DNA of 64,000 bases from Pseudothauera lacus (GCF_003034845.1 NZ_PZKC01000003.1:248001-312000), one strand, 5' to 3'; numbered from the stretch's first letter, positions 46,374 through 56,302 are shown. Program-made: numbers and translations. Notes: generated by a model from the letters alone, not told the origin.

Positions 46374-46402
46374 TTTACAGCGTCAAAAGCTGTTCATATA
46401 AT
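46374..46402 (+). promoter_or_regulatory. sigma70 promoter of first tRNA set
   Basis: TTTACA, 17 nt, TATAAT: five of six at -35 and a perfect -10. The tRNA-Ala begins 18 nt further on. Confidence 0.88.
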
Positions 46403-46419
46403 GCGCGCTCTTTCGCCAC

Positions 46420-46495
<76 letters not shown>

Positions 46496-46508
46496 ACGAA
46501 AGTAATAG

Positions 46509-46584
46509 GTCCCCATCGTCTAGAGGCCTAGGACACCGCCCTTTCACGGCGATAACCGGGGTTCGAATCCCCGTGGGGACGCCA
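46509..46584 (+). tRNA. tRNA-Glu (TTC), copy 1
   Basis: 76 nt with encoded CCA. Acceptor GTCCCCA/TGGGGAC; anticodon loop CTTTCAC gives TTC; T-loop GGTTCGAATCC. Confidence 0.96.
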
Positions 46585-46648
46585 GAACATGGCGAGCCTG
46601 CTGCAAGCAGGCAAGCAAACCGGCAGCGATGCCGGCGCAGGTCAGCGC

Positions 46649-46725
46649 GGAGTGGTAGTTCAGTCGGTTAGAATACCGGCCTGTCACGCCGGGGGTCGCG
46701 GGTTCGAGTCCCGTCCACTCCGCCA
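46649..46725 (+). tRNA. tRNA-Asp (GTC), copy 1
   Basis: 77 nt with encoded CCA. Acceptor GGAGTGG/CCACTCC; anticodon loop CTGTCAC gives GTC; T-loop GGTTCGAGTCC. The 64-nt spacer from tRNA-Glu holds a hairpin GCCTGCT/AGCAGGC. Confidence 0.96.
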
Positions 46726-46784
46726 GTTTCACCCATGCAGGCAGGTCCGGCATGGCGCCGGAAGAGAAATCCTACGGCAAAAGC

Positions 46785-46813
46785 TTGCGGTGGCGTTTGC
46801 CGCTTGCTATAAT
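46785..46813 (+). promoter_or_regulatory. sigma70 promoter of second tRNA set
   Basis: TTGCGG, 17 nt, TATAAT with TGC just before the -10 (extended -10). The tRNA-Ala copy begins 13 nt downstream of the -10. Confidence 0.85.
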
Positions 46814-46826
46814 CTTCGACTCTGTT

Positions 46827-46902
<76 letters not shown>

Positions 46903-46911
46903 ATAGATTAG

Positions 46912-46987
46912 GTCCCCATCGTCTAGAGGCCTAGGACACCGCCCTTTCACGGCGATAACCGGGGTTCGAATCCCCGTGGGGACGCCA
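46912..46987 (+). tRNA. tRNA-Glu (TTC), copy 2
   Basis: Identical to copy 1; the spacer from tRNA-Ala is 9 nt instead of 13. Confidence 0.96.
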
Positions 46988-47049
46988 ACATGGCGAGCCT
47001 GCTGCAAGCAGGCAAGCAAACCGGCAGCGATGCCGGCGCAGGTCAGCGC

Positions 47050-47126
47050 GGAGTGGTAGTTCAGTCGGTTAGAATACCGGCCTGTCACGCCGGGGGTCGC
47101 GGGTTCGAGTCCCGTCCACTCCGCCA
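47050..47126 (+). tRNA. tRNA-Asp (GTC), copy 2
   Basis: Identical to copy 1; the preceding spacer matches that of copy 1 except for its first two bases. Confidence 0.96.
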
Positions 47127-47128
47127 CC

Positions 47129-47166
47129 AAATGAAAACGGGAGCCTTCAGGCTCCCGTTTTCATTT
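47129..47166. terminator. Bidirectional terminator between tRNA set and heme oxygenase
   Basis: A perfect 18-bp inverted repeat, AAATGAAAACGGGAGCCT and its complement, around a 2-nt centre. It gives a stem with A-run and T-run flanks usable in both directions. The stop codon of the heme oxygenase gene (47161-47163) lies inside the stem. Confidence 0.93.
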
Positions 47167-47763
47167 CTGCTGCGCGTCCACCCCGTCCAGGTAGTCCACG
47201 TAGCTGTCGAACAGCGCCAGCGCGGCGGCGCAGGCGCGCGCGCTTCCCTGCGGGGCGGCCGTTTCCTGCGCGGCCCAGTGCCAGAATGCCGGCCAGCGCT
47301 GCGCGCCGTGCTCGGCGTGGGCATCGAAATAGCGCCGCGGCAGGGCGGGATGGCGGGCGGCAAGGTGGCGGGCGATGCTGCGCGCGCCGAGGGCGCTGCC
47401 CTCGACGACATACAGCATGCCGGCGGCGCTGGCGTCGTCGGCAGCGGCGCGGATGTGCGCAGGCTGGCCGACGCTGCCGCCGAGCTGGGCGAGATCCGCA
47501 GCGATGAGCTCGCAGCGGAAGGCGGCTGCCGGATCGTAGGCGGTGGTGGCGCGCAGGCGGGGGGCGAGGGCGTCCTGGGTGCCCTTGAGCAATCCATGCA
47601 GTGCGGCGAGGGCGGCGGCGTAGCGCTCCGCGGGCAGATCCCTGGCGGTGAGCGGCTGCAGGCGTGGATGGTGATCGAGGCGTTGATGCGCGGCCCGCGT
47701 TGCCGCACGCAAGGCGAGGGCGAGCGGTGGCAGCGCGGTTGCGGTGATGGGGCAGTTCACCAT
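47161..47763 (-). CDS. bphO: Biliverdin-producing heme oxygenase
   Basis: 200 residues. The heme-ligand region is AATRAAHQRLDHHPRLQPL (proximal His in RAAHQRLD) and the distal helix motif GMLYVVEGSALGARSIARHL. Heme oxygenase opens heme to biliverdin, the chromophore of bacteriophytochromes. The gene begins 6 nt after bphP on the same strand, the standard bphP-bphO pairing. Its end overlaps the bidirectional terminator shared with the tRNA set. Confidence 0.92.
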   Translation of the reverse strand: MVNCPITATALPPLALALRAATRAAHQRLDHHPRLQPLTARDLPAERYAAALAALHGLLKGTQDALAPRLRATTAYDPAAAFRCELIAADLAQLGGSVGQPAHIRAAADDASAAGMLYVVEGSALGARSIARHLAARHPALPRRYFDAHAEHGAQRWPAFWHWAAQETAAPQGSARACAAALALFDSYVDYLDGVDAQQK

Positions 47764-47769
47764 CCTGGA

Positions 47770-49239
47770 CTACAGCCAGCGCAGCAGGTAGTTGCGGAAC
47801 TTCGCCGCCACCATGCGCTCCTCGTTGCTCCACGGGCGGCTGTGGGCGCTGCGTACCTCGACCCATTTTTCGAACGAGCGCCGCGGCGAGAGCATCACTG
47901 CGCCGGCGTCTTCGGGCTCCGGTTTGTTGGGATTGCCTGCCCAGATGATCTGCGTCGGCTCCTCGGGGCGGAACCAGTAGAAGCGGATCAAGCCCGAGCG
48001 TGCGGAGTTGGCCTTGATTGCCATCATGCCGCTGGCGACGCTGAGAAGCACGGGCTGGTTGGGAAAGATGCTGCCGAGATGGTCGGTGGCGTACAGGGGT
48101 TCTTCCGGCCGCGACAGGAACCAGCTGTCGATCTGCGCCATCTGGTCGAGTGCCGGGGTGCTGCCGAACAGCGCCACCTCGTCGCCAATGGCCATTGCAA
48201 AGCCTTCGGCATCGATTGCCTGGCGCAGGGTTTCGCCACAGCTGTCGATGCCGTCGAGGGGGTTGTCGTGGCTGGCGATGCGCTCGAGGATGCTGTCCAC
48301 GCGGCGGTCAAGGCGGTCGATGCTCTGCATCCGGCGCGCAGCGATGAAGGACGACAGGCCCAGCGCGTAGGCCGACGACAGTGCGGCGCAGGCCCGCCGC
48401 CGCCGGGCGCCGATGTATTTCGCCTGCAGATGATGGCAGGCCACCAGCCCCCAGAGCTGTCCAGCCACCCGCACGGGCAGCGAGAAGGAGGCGTGCACCC
48501 CCATGTTGGCCAGATACTGCAGGTGCACCGGAGAGACGCTGCGCAGGTCGGAGCGGCTCAGGTCGACGTCGTCCGCGGCGCGTGTGCGGCCCTGCAGGGC
48601 GACCGCGGCGGCGCGGGTGTCGGCGATCAGCCGCCAGTCGTTGATCAGGTACAGTCTGCGGGCGATGGCGGGGATGTCGCTGGCCGGAAAGCGCAGGCCG
48701 AGGTAGCTGCCCAGATCGGGGGTGGTCTGTTCGGCAATCACCTCGCCCGACCAGTCGTCGTGGAAGCGGTACAGCATCACCCGGTGAAAGCCGCTCAGCC
48801 TGGCGATGCCGGCCACCAGGGCATTGCCGTAGGCCTGCAGGTCAGCCTCGCTGGCGGGGATGCGCAGCATGCCCTGCTGCAGGGCGTGCAGATCAAGGTC
48901 GTCGGCAACGGGCTCCTCGCGCTCCAGCTCCACCGCCACGCCGTGCTCGGCACGCAGCAGGCGGGCTTCGATGCCGTCGGGCAGGGTGGTCTGACGGCTG
49001 GCGCCGTTTTCTGCTGGCAGGGCGGCGAGTTCGGCGCCCAGCCAGGGCAGGCTGGACGCAGGTTGCCCGCAGCATTGCGCGGGATCGAGGGCGAGGTAGT
49101 CGCGGATATTGGCGGCGGCATGGGTGATGAGGCCGTTGGCCGCGTCGATCCACAGCAGCGTGCCCCAGCCCTGGATGGCACCTGAGCGATGCAGTTGTTC
49201 GGCTTCGCAGCCGGCGAGCAGTTCCTGGTAGCGGTTCAT
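47770..49239 (-). CDS. bphP: Bacteriophytochrome photosensor without output domain
   Basis: 489 residues, exactly a PAS-GAF-PHY photosensory core. The chromophore Cys11 is in AGCEAEQLHRSGAIQGWG; the GAF motif is FPASDIPAIARRLY; the PHY tongue motif PRxSF is present as SPRRSFEKWVEVRS. The protein ends just after the PHY exit helix (EERMVAAKFRNYLLRWL) with no kinase, GGDEF or other output. It should switch between red and far-red forms with biliverdin from the adjacent heme oxygenase. Its signal must pass in trans; the large CheB-CheR-GGDEF-EAL protein 44 nt upstream in the same operon is the obvious partner. Confidence 0.93.
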   Translation of the reverse strand: MNRYQELLAGCEAEQLHRSGAIQGWGTLLWIDAANGLITHAAANIRDYLALDPAQCCGQPASSLPWLGAELAALPAENGASRQTTLPDGIEARLLRAEHGVAVELEREEPVADDLDLHALQQGMLRIPASEADLQAYGNALVAGIARLSGFHRVMLYRFHDDWSGEVIAEQTTPDLGSYLGLRFPASDIPAIARRLYLINDWRLIADTRAAAVALQGRTRAADDVDLSRSDLRSVSPVHLQYLANMGVHASFSLPVRVAGQLWGLVACHHLQAKYIGARRRRACAALSSAYALGLSSFIAARRMQSIDRLDRRVDSILERIASHDNPLDGIDSCGETLRQAIDAEGFAMAIGDEVALFGSTPALDQMAQIDSWFLSRPEEPLYATDHLGSIFPNQPVLLSVASGMMAIKANSARSGLIRFYWFRPEEPTQIIWAGNPNKPEPEDAGAVMLSPRRSFEKWVEVRSAHSRPWSNEERMVAAKFRNYLLRWL

Positions 49240-49283
49240 GGTAGGAAGCGGGAGAGGTGGTTCGATATGCGGCAGGTGGGCGC

Positions 49284-52200
49284 TCAGCCCGCCGGGCGCC
49301 GTAACAGCCTGACGAAGTCGTCGGCTTCCAGCGGACGGTGGAAGAGAAAGCCCTGGGCGAAGACGCAGCCGGTGCTGCGCAGGAGATCGGCCTGGATCTC
49401 GTTTTCCACCCCTTCGGCGATCACCGCCAGCCCAAGCGACTGGGCCATGCGGATGATGGCGGTGGTGATGGCGCCGTCGTCACCGGCTTCACCGATGCCG
49501 TCGACGAAGCTGCGGTCGATCTTCAGTTCGTGAATGGGCAGGCGCTTGAGATAGGCCATCGACGAGTAACCGGTGCCGAAGTCGTCGATGCTGATGGTGA
49601 TGCCGTGCTTTTCCAGTCCGGCGAGGAGCGCCTTGGTGGCATCGAAGGACTCCATGAAGACGCTCTCGGTGAGCTCGACGCACAGCAGGTCGGCGGGTAC
49701 GCCGTGGCGGTCGAGGAGATCGAGGATGTGGCCGGCGAAGTTGTCGTCGCGCAACTGGTGGGCAGAGACGTTGACCGAGATGCGCGGCGGCTGCAGTCCC
49801 TCCTCACGCCAGGCGGCAATCTGGGTGATCACCATCTCGTTCACCAGGGTGCCGATGGCGCCGATCAGCCCGGCGCGCTCGGCGGCAGGGATGAACATCG
49901 CCGGCGAAACTTCGCCAAGATGGGGGTCGTGCCAGCGCAGCAGGGCTTCGGCGCCGACGATGTGGCCGCCGTCGAGTTCGACCTGCGGCTGGTAGACCAC
50001 CCGGAAGCGGCGTCCGGCGATGGCCTGGCGCAGCCCCGTTTCGAGGGTCAGGCGCTGCAGTGCGACGACCTTCATCTCTTCGGCAAAGAACTGGTACTGG
50101 TTGCGGCCGCGTTCCTTGGCGCGGTACATCGCGGTGTCGGCGTTCTTCAGCAGGGTGCTGCTGTCTTCGCCGTCGGCAGGGAAGACGCTGATGCCGATGC
50201 TCGCCGAGACGAAGAGCTGGTGGTCGCGGATGGCGAACGAGGCAGAAAGGAAATCGACGATGCGGGTGGCGATGCGGTTGAGTTCGGCGATGTCGACCTC
50301 GGCCAGCAGGGCGACGAACTCGTCGCCACCGATGCGGGCGAGGGTGTCGGCATCGCGCACGCAGCGCTGCAGGCGCTGGGCGGCTTCCTTGAGGAGGAGG
50401 TCGCCGATGTCGTGGCCGAGGCTGTCGTTGATGTTCTTGAAGTTGTCGAGATCGATGAACAACACCGCGAGCTTGCGCTTGCGCCGCTGCATGGTGGAGA
50501 TGCCGTGCTTGAGGCGGTCGAGCAGCAGGCTGCGGTTGGGCAGGCCGGTGAGCTCGTCGTGGGTGGCCATGTACTCGATGCGGCGCTGCGAACTCTTGAT
50601 CGCGGTGATGTCGCTGAAGATCGCCACGTAGTTCTGCAGTCTGCCGTCCTGGCCATGGACGGCATTGATGGTCAGCCATTCGGGGTAGATCTCGCCGTTC
50701 TTGCGACGGTTGAAGATCTCCCCCTGCCACCAGCCCTGCTCGGACAGGCCCCGCCACATCGAATCGTAGAACTCCTTGCTGTGGCGTCCGGACTTGAGCA
50801 GGGCCGGGGTCTGGCCGATGGCCTCCTCGAAGGTGAAGCCGGTGATGTCGGTGAAGGCCTGGTTGACGGTGATGATGCGCGCCTCGGCATCGGTGATCGC
50901 GATGGCTTCCCCGGAGCGGTCGAAGACCTTGGCGGCCAGGCGCAGCTGCTCGTCGGCGTGGCGGCGGTGGGTGATGTCGGTGGCCTGTGTGCACACTGCG
51001 CGGATCACGCCGCTGGCGTCGAACACCGGAAAGCGCAGGAATTCGAACCACAGCTCGCGCGCGCCGAGTTGCACGCTTTCGGTGCTGGCAACGTTGTCCA
51101 GTTCCGCCATGGTCTGCAGGTCACCGCGGCGCAGGGCCTGCGCCAGGCGGGCGGGGAAGATCTGGGCGTCGCTGCGGCCGATCACCGCTTCGGCGTCAAG
51201 CCCGGTGAGCTCGACGAAGCGCTGATTGACGAACTGGTAACACCCGGCGGTGTCCTTGAGGGCGATGATCGAGGTCGAGTGGTTCATGATCGCCAGCAGG
51301 CGCTCCTGGCTTTCGCGCAGGCTCTCGGCGGCATGTATCAGTTCGGTCTGGTCGATCACCACCACCACCACGCCCTGGGCATTGCCGCCGTGACTGCTGG
51401 TCGGGGTGAGGTAGACCTGCAGGGTGCGGCCCTCATGGGTGGCGGTGAACTGTGCCGGGCGCTGCTCGGCGAGCACGCCGAGCAGGCGCTCTTCGAGGCT
51501 GTCCAGCGGCGGAGGCAGGCGCAACTGGCCGACGTGCTTGCCGGTCAGGCTCAGCGGCAGGGAAAAATCGCGTATTGCCGCGGCGTTGGCGCGTTTGGCC
51601 TGCAGTTCGGCATCGAACACCAGCACCGGGAACTCGAGCGTGTTGTACATGCTCTCGAAGTCGGCGTTGATCGCCGCCAGTTCGGCCGACTTGATCAGGC
51701 TCTCTTCATTGACGCTGATCAGTTCCTCGTTGGTGGCCTGCAACTCCTCGTTGGTGGCTTCGAGCTCTTCGTTGGTGGCCTGCAGTTCCTCGTTGGCGGC
51801 CTGCACCTCTTCGCTGAGGGCCTGCATTTCCTCGTTCGAGGAGGCCATCTCCTCGAGCATGGTCTGCAGGTGCTCGCGGGTGGCCTGCAGTTCGGCTTCG
51901 GTCTCGCCGGCTACGGGCAGGGCGCTGTCGGCGGCATCATCCTGGCCGTCCGCCGCGCTGTTTTCGAAGACCACGGCGAAGAGCGCGGGATCGCCACCGG
52001 CCGCGGGGATCACCCGCATCCGCCAGGCTTCGCCGCCGAGGCTGGCGATGCGGCGCCGGCGGCTGCAGGCTACGGCGCCCTTGCGCTGGGCGCGGTGCAG
52101 GGTGGTAAGCGCCTCCTGGCGCAGTTCGGAGACCACCATGCGGGTGAGGTTGAGTTCCGGCGTGCCGGAGGGGAACTCCATGAAGCGGCTGACGTTGCCG

Positions 52201-53810
52201 TGGCTGTGAAGGATCTGGCCGTTGCCATCGACCAGCATCCCGGCGCTGGCATAGTGGCGCGCCAGGATGGCGAGGAAGCTGCGTTCCGCGCTGGTGTCGG
52301 GGCGCACGGCATGTGCTGCACCGATGCTGCCGAGGTGGCCGCGCACCACGCGCCCGGGGATGCTGGCGGGTTGCTTGCCCTTGCGCGGCTTGTAGATGCG
52401 GTTGCGGCGGTCGAGGGGGGCGAACAGCTCCTCCTTCTGCGTCACCGTCTCAGAGCGCCCGAGAAAGAGCAGCCCCGGTTCGCGCAGCGCGTAGTGCAGC
52501 ACACCGAGGACCTTGGCCTGCAGCGAGGCGTTGAAATAGATCATGACGTTGCGGCAGGAGACCAGGTCGACGCGCAGGAAGGGCGGGTCGGCGGTGACGT
52601 CCTGGCGGGCGAAGACCACGCAGTCGCGCAGGGCCTTGACCGGTTCGTAGCCGCGTTCGCAGGGCTGGAAGTACTTCTCCAGGTACTCGCGCGGCAGTTC
52701 CGCCAGCGCGGCGGCGCTGTAGCTGGCACTGCGGGCGAAGGCCAGGGCGTCGTTGTCGATGTCGGTGGCGAAGACCTGCAGGCGTCCGGCGAGGAAGCGC
52801 TCGCCCATCTGCTCGGCGGCGAGCATGGCGAGCGAGTAGGCCTCCTCGCCGGTGGCGCAGCCCACCGACCAGATGCGCACCTCGTCCTGCGCATCCTTGC
52901 CCGCGACGAGTTCGCGCAGATGGCGCTCAAGGGCGCGGAAGGCCTCGCGGTCGCGGAAGAACTCGGTTACCGAGATCAGGGTCTCGCGCGCCAGGGCATC
53001 GAGCTCCTCGGGATAGTTGCCGACGTGTTCGAGGTAGGCATCGAGTCCCTCGCAGTGGGTGGCGATGAGGCGGCGCTGCAGGCGTCTCAGCACGGTGGAT
53101 AGCTTGTAGGCGGAGAAATCGATGCGGCAGCGCGCCTGGACGAGTTCGAAGATGCGTTCGAGCTCGGGCGGGCGCTCCTGCCAGACGGCGACATCGCGGG
53201 TCAGGTTGGGGCCGCGCATGAGGCGGAACAACTCGCTGCCGATCTGCTCGGGCGGCAGCACGTGGTCGACCACCCCCGATTCGATTGCCGACATCGGCAT
53301 GCCTTCGTATTTCGCCGTTTCCGGCGCCTGCGCGAAGGTGATCCCGCCGGCGGCCTTGATGGCGCGCATGCCCGCAGCCCCGTCGGAGCCGGTGCCGGAG
53401 AGGACGATGCCGACCGCGCGGTCCTCGCCGTGTTCGGCCAGTGCCTGGAAGAGCAGGTTGATCGAGGGCTTGGGGGAGATCTCCGGTGAGGTGACGAGAA
53501 GGCGGAAGGCGCCCTTGCGGAACACCAGGTTGTGCCCCGGTGGAACGATGTGGATGTGGTCGGCAAGCGGCAGTTCGCCATCCTGAATCTCGCCCACCGG
53601 CATCGCCGTTTCGCGCCCGAGGATTTCCGCCATCATGCTGCGGTGGCGGGGCGACATGTGCTGGGCGATGACGTAGCTGTAACCGAGATCGGCGGGCAGG
53701 CCGCGGATCAGCAGGGTGAGGGCCTCCAGGCCGCCGGCGGATGCACCGATGGCGACGACCGTGGGCGTCGGGGTGCTGGTGTGCGGGTTGGTGCCGGGGG
53801 CGTCGGTCAT
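49284..53810 (-). CDS. CheB-CheR-PAS-GGDEF-EAL hybrid signalling protein
   Basis: 1508 residues. Order: CheB-type methylesterase (about 12-190; GASAGGLEAL, AQHMSPRHRS and GTGSDGAAG supply Ser, His and Asp), CheR methyltransferase (about 210-480; VGCATGEEAYSLAM), a long coiled coil of repeated QATNEELEATNEEL units (about 660-720), two or three PAS modules, GGDEF with I-site RDAD, and EAL with EALLRW, VNVSAHQL, VELTES and DDFGTGYSSM. All catalytic motifs look intact. It lacks a membrane segment. It is first in the operon with bphP and bphO, suggesting light control of c-di-GMP turnover and perhaps of receptor methylation. No classical chemotaxis genes adjoin it. Confidence 0.93.
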   Translation of the reverse strand: MTDAPGTNPHTSTPTPTVVAIGASAGGLEALTLLIRGLPADLGYSYVIAQHMSPRHRSMMAEILGRETAMPVGEIQDGELPLADHIHIVPPGHNLVFRKGAFRLLVTSPEISPKPSINLLFQALAEHGEDRAVGIVLSGTGSDGAAGMRAIKAAGGITFAQAPETAKYEGMPMSAIESGVVDHVLPPEQIGSELFRLMRGPNLTRDVAVWQERPPELERIFELVQARCRIDFSAYKLSTVLRRLQRRLIATHCEGLDAYLEHVGNYPEELDALARETLISVTEFFRDREAFRALERHLRELVAGKDAQDEVRIWSVGCATGEEAYSLAMLAAEQMGERFLAGRLQVFATDIDNDALAFARSASYSAAALAELPREYLEKYFQPCERGYEPVKALRDCVVFARQDVTADPPFLRVDLVSCRNVMIYFNASLQAKVLGVLHYALREPGLLFLGRSETVTQKEELFAPLDRRNRIYKPRKGKQPASIPGRVVRGHLGSIGAAHAVRPDTSAERSFLAILARHYASAGMLVDGNGQILHSHGNVSRFMEFPSGTPELNLTRMVVSELRQEALTTLHRAQRKGAVACSRRRRIASLGGEAWRMRVIPAAGGDPALFAVVFENSAADGQDDAADSALPVAGETEAELQATREHLQTMLEEMASSNEEMQALSEEVQAANEELQATNEELEATNEELQATNEELISVNEESLIKSAELAAINADFESMYNTLEFPVLVFDAELQAKRANAAAIRDFSLPLSLTGKHVGQLRLPPPLDSLEERLLGVLAEQRPAQFTATHEGRTLQVYLTPTSSHGGNAQGVVVVVIDQTELIHAAESLRESQERLLAIMNHSTSIIALKDTAGCYQFVNQRFVELTGLDAEAVIGRSDAQIFPARLAQALRRGDLQTMAELDNVASTESVQLGARELWFEFLRFPVFDASGVIRAVCTQATDITHRRHADEQLRLAAKVFDRSGEAIAITDAEARIITVNQAFTDITGFTFEEAIGQTPALLKSGRHSKEFYDSMWRGLSEQGWWQGEIFNRRKNGEIYPEWLTINAVHGQDGRLQNYVAIFSDITAIKSSQRRIEYMATHDELTGLPNRSLLLDRLKHGISTMQRRKRKLAVLFIDLDNFKNINDSLGHDIGDLLLKEAAQRLQRCVRDADTLARIGGDEFVALLAEVDIAELNRIATRIVDFLSASFAIRDHQLFVSASIGISVFPADGEDSSTLLKNADTAMYRAKERGRNQYQFFAEEMKVVALQRLTLETGLRQAIAGRRFRVVYQPQVELDGGHIVGAEALLRWHDPHLGEVSPAMFIPAAERAGLIGAIGTLVNEMVITQIAAWREEGLQPPRISVNVSAHQLRDDNFAGHILDLLDRHGVPADLLCVELTESVFMESFDATKALLAGLEKHGITISIDDFGTGYSSMAYLKRLPIHELKIDRSFVDGIGEAGDDGAITTAIIRMAQSLGLAVIAEGVENEIQADLLRSTGCVFAQGFLFHRPLEADDFVRLLRRPAG

Positions 53811-53938
53811 CGTCCAGGGGGAGTAGTCAAGCGGGTATCGGGCCGGGCATTCGGCAGGCGCCTCCCAGCATAATCAAGGGCTGCCGCCGTGTCATGCATC
53901 AGATACGACTAATTGACTAGCAATGCGTGATTTTGTTC

Positions 53939-55255
53939 TCACCCGCCGGTGAGCTTGTGGGCGAGGCTGCGGCGCACCAGCTGGATGTGTTCGCGCAGGG
54001 TGTACAGCTCATTGGTGAAGGCCAGCGGCACGCGCTTGCGGTTGGCCTGGTCCTCGATGCGGTCGAGGCGGGCGAGATAGTCCTCGCCGCGCGCGGGCTC
54101 GAAGCTGTCGGCAATGTCGCGTTCGAGGAATTTCAGCTCGCCGTACAGGCGGTAGATGCGCGAACGCATGCGCCAGGCATAGAGGGCGGGGGCGATGCGC
54201 AGCAGGGGAATCAGCAGGGCGATGACCGGCAGCAGGGCGACGAGCAGGCGATCGACCAGTACCGCTATCCAGAACGGCAGGTAGCGCTGCAGCAGCGGCG
54301 GGCCGGAATCGAGGAAGCGGCGCGCAGTGGGGCTGTGGGGCAGTTCGTTGGTGCGCAGCTGGGGGTACTCGCCGATGCCCTGGAACAGCCCGGGCTGGCC
54401 GTGGATGTCGCGTGCGGCGAGCATCAGCAGGCTGACGATGGCGGGATGGAGATCGGCGCGGGCGACCAGGTTGGCGGTAGCGCCGAGCATGCGTACGTCG
54501 GCGGCCGGACGCACGCTGGCGAGATCGATGGCGCCGGCGGGCAGGGTCAGCGCGGTAAGGTGGGGCAGGCGGCGGACGTAGGCGTCGGCGTGGGCGAGGT
54601 CGAGCAGCGCGATCCCGGGGGCGTCGAGCAGGCGCCGGACGGCCGGCGCCTCCGGTGCGCCGACGACGAAGGCGGCGTCGATCTCGCCGGCGAGCAGGGC
54701 GTCGGCCGTGCTCTGGCTGTCGCTCATCAGCAGGTTTGCGGCATCGATGGGCACGCCGGCAAGCCCCAGCAGCTGCAGGGCGAGCAGCTGCGTGCCACTG
54801 CCCGCACTGCCCACCGCGATGCGGCGTCCTGCAAGGGCGTTGAGGCGGGTCGGTGCAGGGCTGGGGAGGCGGTGGAAGATCCATACCGGCTCGACGTACA
54901 TGCTGCCGAGCAGCATCAGGTCGGTGGATTCGGGTTCGTTGGCGATGCCGCCCTGCACGAAGCCGAGGTCGATGTCCGTGCTGGTCTTCAGGATGCGCAG
55001 GTTGTCCACCGCCCCCGCCGAGGGGCGGATCAGCACCTCGACGCCGTCGCGTGCCAGCGCATCGCGGTAGTGTGCGGCGAACATTGCATAGGCACCGCCT
55101 TCGGCGCCAGCGCTGATGACCACGGTGCGCGGCGGCGCCGGACGGACGAAGTGGAACAGCAGCCAGAACGCCACGGCCAGCGCGGCAACGGTGCCGAGCA
55201 GGGCAAGGGTGAAGATCAGCCGGGATTGCTGGCGCAGCCATGCGTAAGGACTCAT
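53939..55255 (-). CDS. TAXI-family TRAP solute-binding protein, membrane-anchored
   Basis: 438 residues. One N-terminal membrane helix (about 14-36), then the TAXI binding domain ([57 protein letters not shown]), and a second hydrophobic region near 335-365 before a cytoplasmic helical tail (about 370-438). TAXI proteins deliver substrates such as glutamate or other acids to TRAP permeases; here no permease is adjacent and the protein has its own membrane anchors and tail, so it could be a sensor-like form. The ligand is unknown. Confidence 0.85.
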   Translation of the reverse strand: MSPYAWLRQQSRLIFTLALLGTVAALAVAFWLLFHFVRPAPPRTVVISAGAEGGAYAMFAAHYRDALARDGVEVLIRPSAGAVDNLRILKTSTDIDLGFVQGGIANEPESTDLMLLGSMYVEPVWIFHRLPSPAPTRLNALAGRRIAVGSAGSGTQLLALQLLGLAGVPIDAANLLMSDSQSTADALLAGEIDAAFVVGAPEAPAVRRLLDAPGIALLDLAHADAYVRRLPHLTALTLPAGAIDLASVRPAADVRMLGATANLVARADLHPAIVSLLMLAARDIHGQPGLFQGIGEYPQLRTNELPHSPTARRFLDSGPPLLQRYLPFWIAVLVDRLLVALLPVIALLIPLLRIAPALYAWRMRSRIYRLYGELKFLERDIADSFEPARGEDYLARLDRIEDQANRKRVPLAFTNELYTLREHIQLVRRSLAHKLTGG

Positions 55256-55350
55256 GGACGCAGGTTAGCCGCTGCCCGCGCGCCTGTCCATGCGTTGCCC
55301 CGCCCGTGCGCAGAGGGCTGGCGCAGCGTGGCCGCTTTGCGCTACAGTCC

Positions 55351-55376
55351 TTCTCCATACGCATCGGTATGGAGAA
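55351..55376 (+). promoter_or_regulatory. Palindromic candidate operator upstream of hbd
   Basis: TTCTCCATAC and GTATGGAGAA form a perfect 10-bp inverted repeat with 6 nt between, 44 bp before the hbd ATG. The size and symmetry suit a dimeric repressor, for example of the TetR type, though the protein is not identified. Confidence 0.55.
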
Positions 55377-55420
55377 CCCAGCCGCTGCGCTTGTCCGTCC
55401 ATCAAGGGGAGAGAGTAGCA

Positions 55421-56275
55421 ATGACTATCAGCAAGATCGGCGTGGTTGGCGCCGGCACCATGGGTAACGGCATCGCCCAGGCCTTCGCGGTAGCGGGATT
55501 TGCGGTGGTGATGAGCGACATTGCCGAAGCTGCCGTGCAGCGCGGCCTGGCCACGGTGGGGGCGAGCCTCGACCGTCTGATCAAGAAGGAGAAGATGACT
55601 GCGGACGAGAAGGCCGCCGCGCTGGCGCGCATTGCCACCACCACCGAGCTGGCCAGCCTCGGCGACTGCGACCTGATCATCGAGGCGGCTACCGAGAACC
55701 TCGACCTGAAGCTGAAGATCTTTGCCCAGATCGACGCCGTGGCCAAACCCGGGGCGATCATCGCCAGCAACACCTCGTCGATCTCCATCACCAAGCTGGC
55801 CGCAGCCACCGCGCGCGCCGGGCAGGTGATCGGCATGCACTTCTTCAACCCGGTGCCGATGATGGCACTGGTCGAGCTGATCCGTGGCCTGCAGACCTCC
55901 GACGACACCTATGCGGCGGTCGAGGCGGTGTCCCGGGCCATCGGCAAGACCCCGGTGCAGGTCAGGAACAGCCCGGGCTTCGTGGTCAATCGCATGCTCT
56001 GCCCGATGATCAACGAGGCCATCTTCGCGCTCGGCGAAGGTCTGGCCACGGCGGCCGAGATCGACGAGGCGATGAAGCTCGGCTGCAACCACCCCATCGG
56101 TCCGCTGGCGCTGTGCGACATGATCGGCCTGGACGTCGAGCTGGCGGTGATGCAGGTGCTCTTCGAGGGCTTCAAGGATCCCAAGTACCGTCCCGCACCG
56201 CTGCTGGTGGAGATGGTCGAGGCCGGCTACCTGGGCCGCAAGAGCGGCAAGGGCTTTTTCGACTACGGCAAGTAA
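55421..56275 (+). CDS. hbd: 3-hydroxybutyryl-CoA dehydrogenase
   Basis: 284 residues. NAD-binding start [19 protein letters not shown]; signature [17 protein letters not shown]; catalytic region [19 protein letters not shown]; ends [13 protein letters not shown]. It oxidises (S)-3-hydroxyacyl-CoA to 3-ketoacyl-CoA (or the reverse) in butyrate/PHB and aromatic degradation routes; PaaH-type use is also possible. GGGGAGAG precedes the ATG. It may be controlled by the palindrome at 55351-55376. Confidence 0.95.
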   Translation: MTISKIGVVGAGTMGNGIAQAFAVAGFAVVMSDIAEAAVQRGLATVGASLDRLIKKEKMTADEKAAALARIATTTELASLGDCDLIIEAATENLDLKLKIFAQIDAVAKPGAIIASNTSSISITKLAAATARAGQVIGMHFFNPVPMMALVELIRGLQTSDDTYAAVEAVSRAIGKTPVQVRNSPGFVVNRMLCPMINEAIFALGEGLATAAEIDEAMKLGCNHPIGPLALCDMIGLDVELAVMQVLFEGFKDPKYRPAPLLVEMVEAGYLGRKSGKGFFDYGK

Positions 56276-56302
56276 GTGCGGCCGAGCAATCGGCCAGAAA
56301 AC

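Noticed and set aside
49338-53102. 1254-codon plus-strand frame opposite the CheB-CheR-GGDEF-EAL gene
   Set aside because: It is the mirror of a clearly coding frame with all catalytic motifs; its product is a low-complexity Gly/Val/Ala/Asp string.
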